63,347 bases of DNA from Geobacter sp. Its GTDB lineage: Bacteria > Desulfobacterota > Desulfuromonadia > Geobacterales > Geobacteraceae. The stretch covers positions 1-63,347 of the forward strand of contig POSG01000018.1 of assembly GCA_003314535.1 (NCBI GenBank). The letters run 5' to 3'. Positions 63,260-63,347 of the stretch are shown here, piece by piece (the first letter of the stretch is position 1; every line of letters starts with the position of its first letter). The translations under genes were made by a program, and so were the position numbers. The notes beneath the pieces are model-generated. The model made no database searches. It saw only the letters and a list, made by a program, of their open reading frames with translations, and was not told where the DNA came from.

Positions 63260-63347
63260 TGTGATTACCGAAAATTGACCACCCTCGGCATTCCTTCGCT
63301 ACCATAGTGACCTACCATGGTAATCGAAGGAGAGAGGATGCTCAGGA
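63260..63347 (+). mobile_element. Left end of an IS21-like element (cut by the window)
   Basis: TGTGATTACCGAAAATTGAC at 63260 resembles the TGT-beginning terminal repeats of IS21-family elements, which often contain GAAAATTGACC. A new reading frame with an AAGGAG ribosome site begins 78 bp further in. Only this edge is visible, so the family call is tentative. Confidence 0.45.
63338..63347 (+). CDS. Start of a gene continuing beyond the window (possibly istA)
   Basis: ATG at 63338 follows GAAGGAGAGAGG, a strong ribosome site, and continues CTC AGG (Met-Leu-Arg). Only three codons are visible, so identity rests entirely on the IS21-like sequence just upstream. Confidence 0.35.

Overview
The window reads as chromosomal DNA of a Geobacter-like bacterium (Desulfuromonadota). 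The evidence is its gene content and order: ilvD-ilvB-ilvN-ilvC-psd-pssA next to a T-box-controlled leuA, then tsaB-rseP-dxr-cdsA-uppS-frr-pyrH-tsf-rpsB, divergent lptF-lptG, a K+-independent membrane pyrophosphatase and a GlcD/GlcF-type oxidase pair. No rRNA, tRNA or CRISPR array was seen.

Layout. 1-1238: two secreted proteins on the minus strand, one cut by the window edge and one with a single YD (Rhs-like) repeat. 1455-3182: a repeat element, then a promoter overlapped by a perfect 16-bp palindrome driving a 78-residue protein and a radical SAM enzyme, a possible peptide-modification cassette. 3319-19870: a long minus-strand housekeeping block covering branched-chain amino acids, phosphatidylethanolamine synthesis, isoprenoid and undecaprenyl precursors, CDP-diacylglycerol, and translation. 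20120-28125: plus-strand envelope genes (LptF/G, IPT-domain protein, lytic transglycosylase, LEA-type lipoprotein, small permease, ExbB-ExbD-TonB), interrupted by a minus-strand TiaS-like protein. 28515-35099: porin, FlgT-like lipoprotein, XRE-cupin regulator and the glcD-glcF pair, all minus. 35441-46676: hppA, an L,D-transpeptidase, an alanine-rich lipoprotein, a hybrid histidine kinase, carB and a Tyr/Gly-rich secreted repeat protein. 46873-50852: an atypical response regulator, a four-EF-hand protein and a BaeSR-like two-component pair.

51134-60070 is accessory: an Eag chaperone, a 1500-residue PAAR-Rhs effector with an AT-rich C-terminal toxin tip, its likely immunity gene, and a tail of low-GC small genes set apart by a short GC-rich repeat, one of them frameshifted. 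A DUF1266 membrane protein and a DUF4143 ATPase follow. 60293-63164: an RsgA GTPase and a SIR2-like protein bracketed by two direct copies of a palindromic repeat. The window ends in what looks like the left end of an IS21-family element.

Across the window runs a family of short intergenic elements (about 130-200 bp) with common termini (consensus TTTCCATCCGGAAA at one end) but at least two unrelated interiors. Together with the radical SAM cassette, the Rhs toxin/immunity array and the SIR2 island, these are the parts least explained by known annotation. All functional calls rest on reading the translations by eye; no database search was run.
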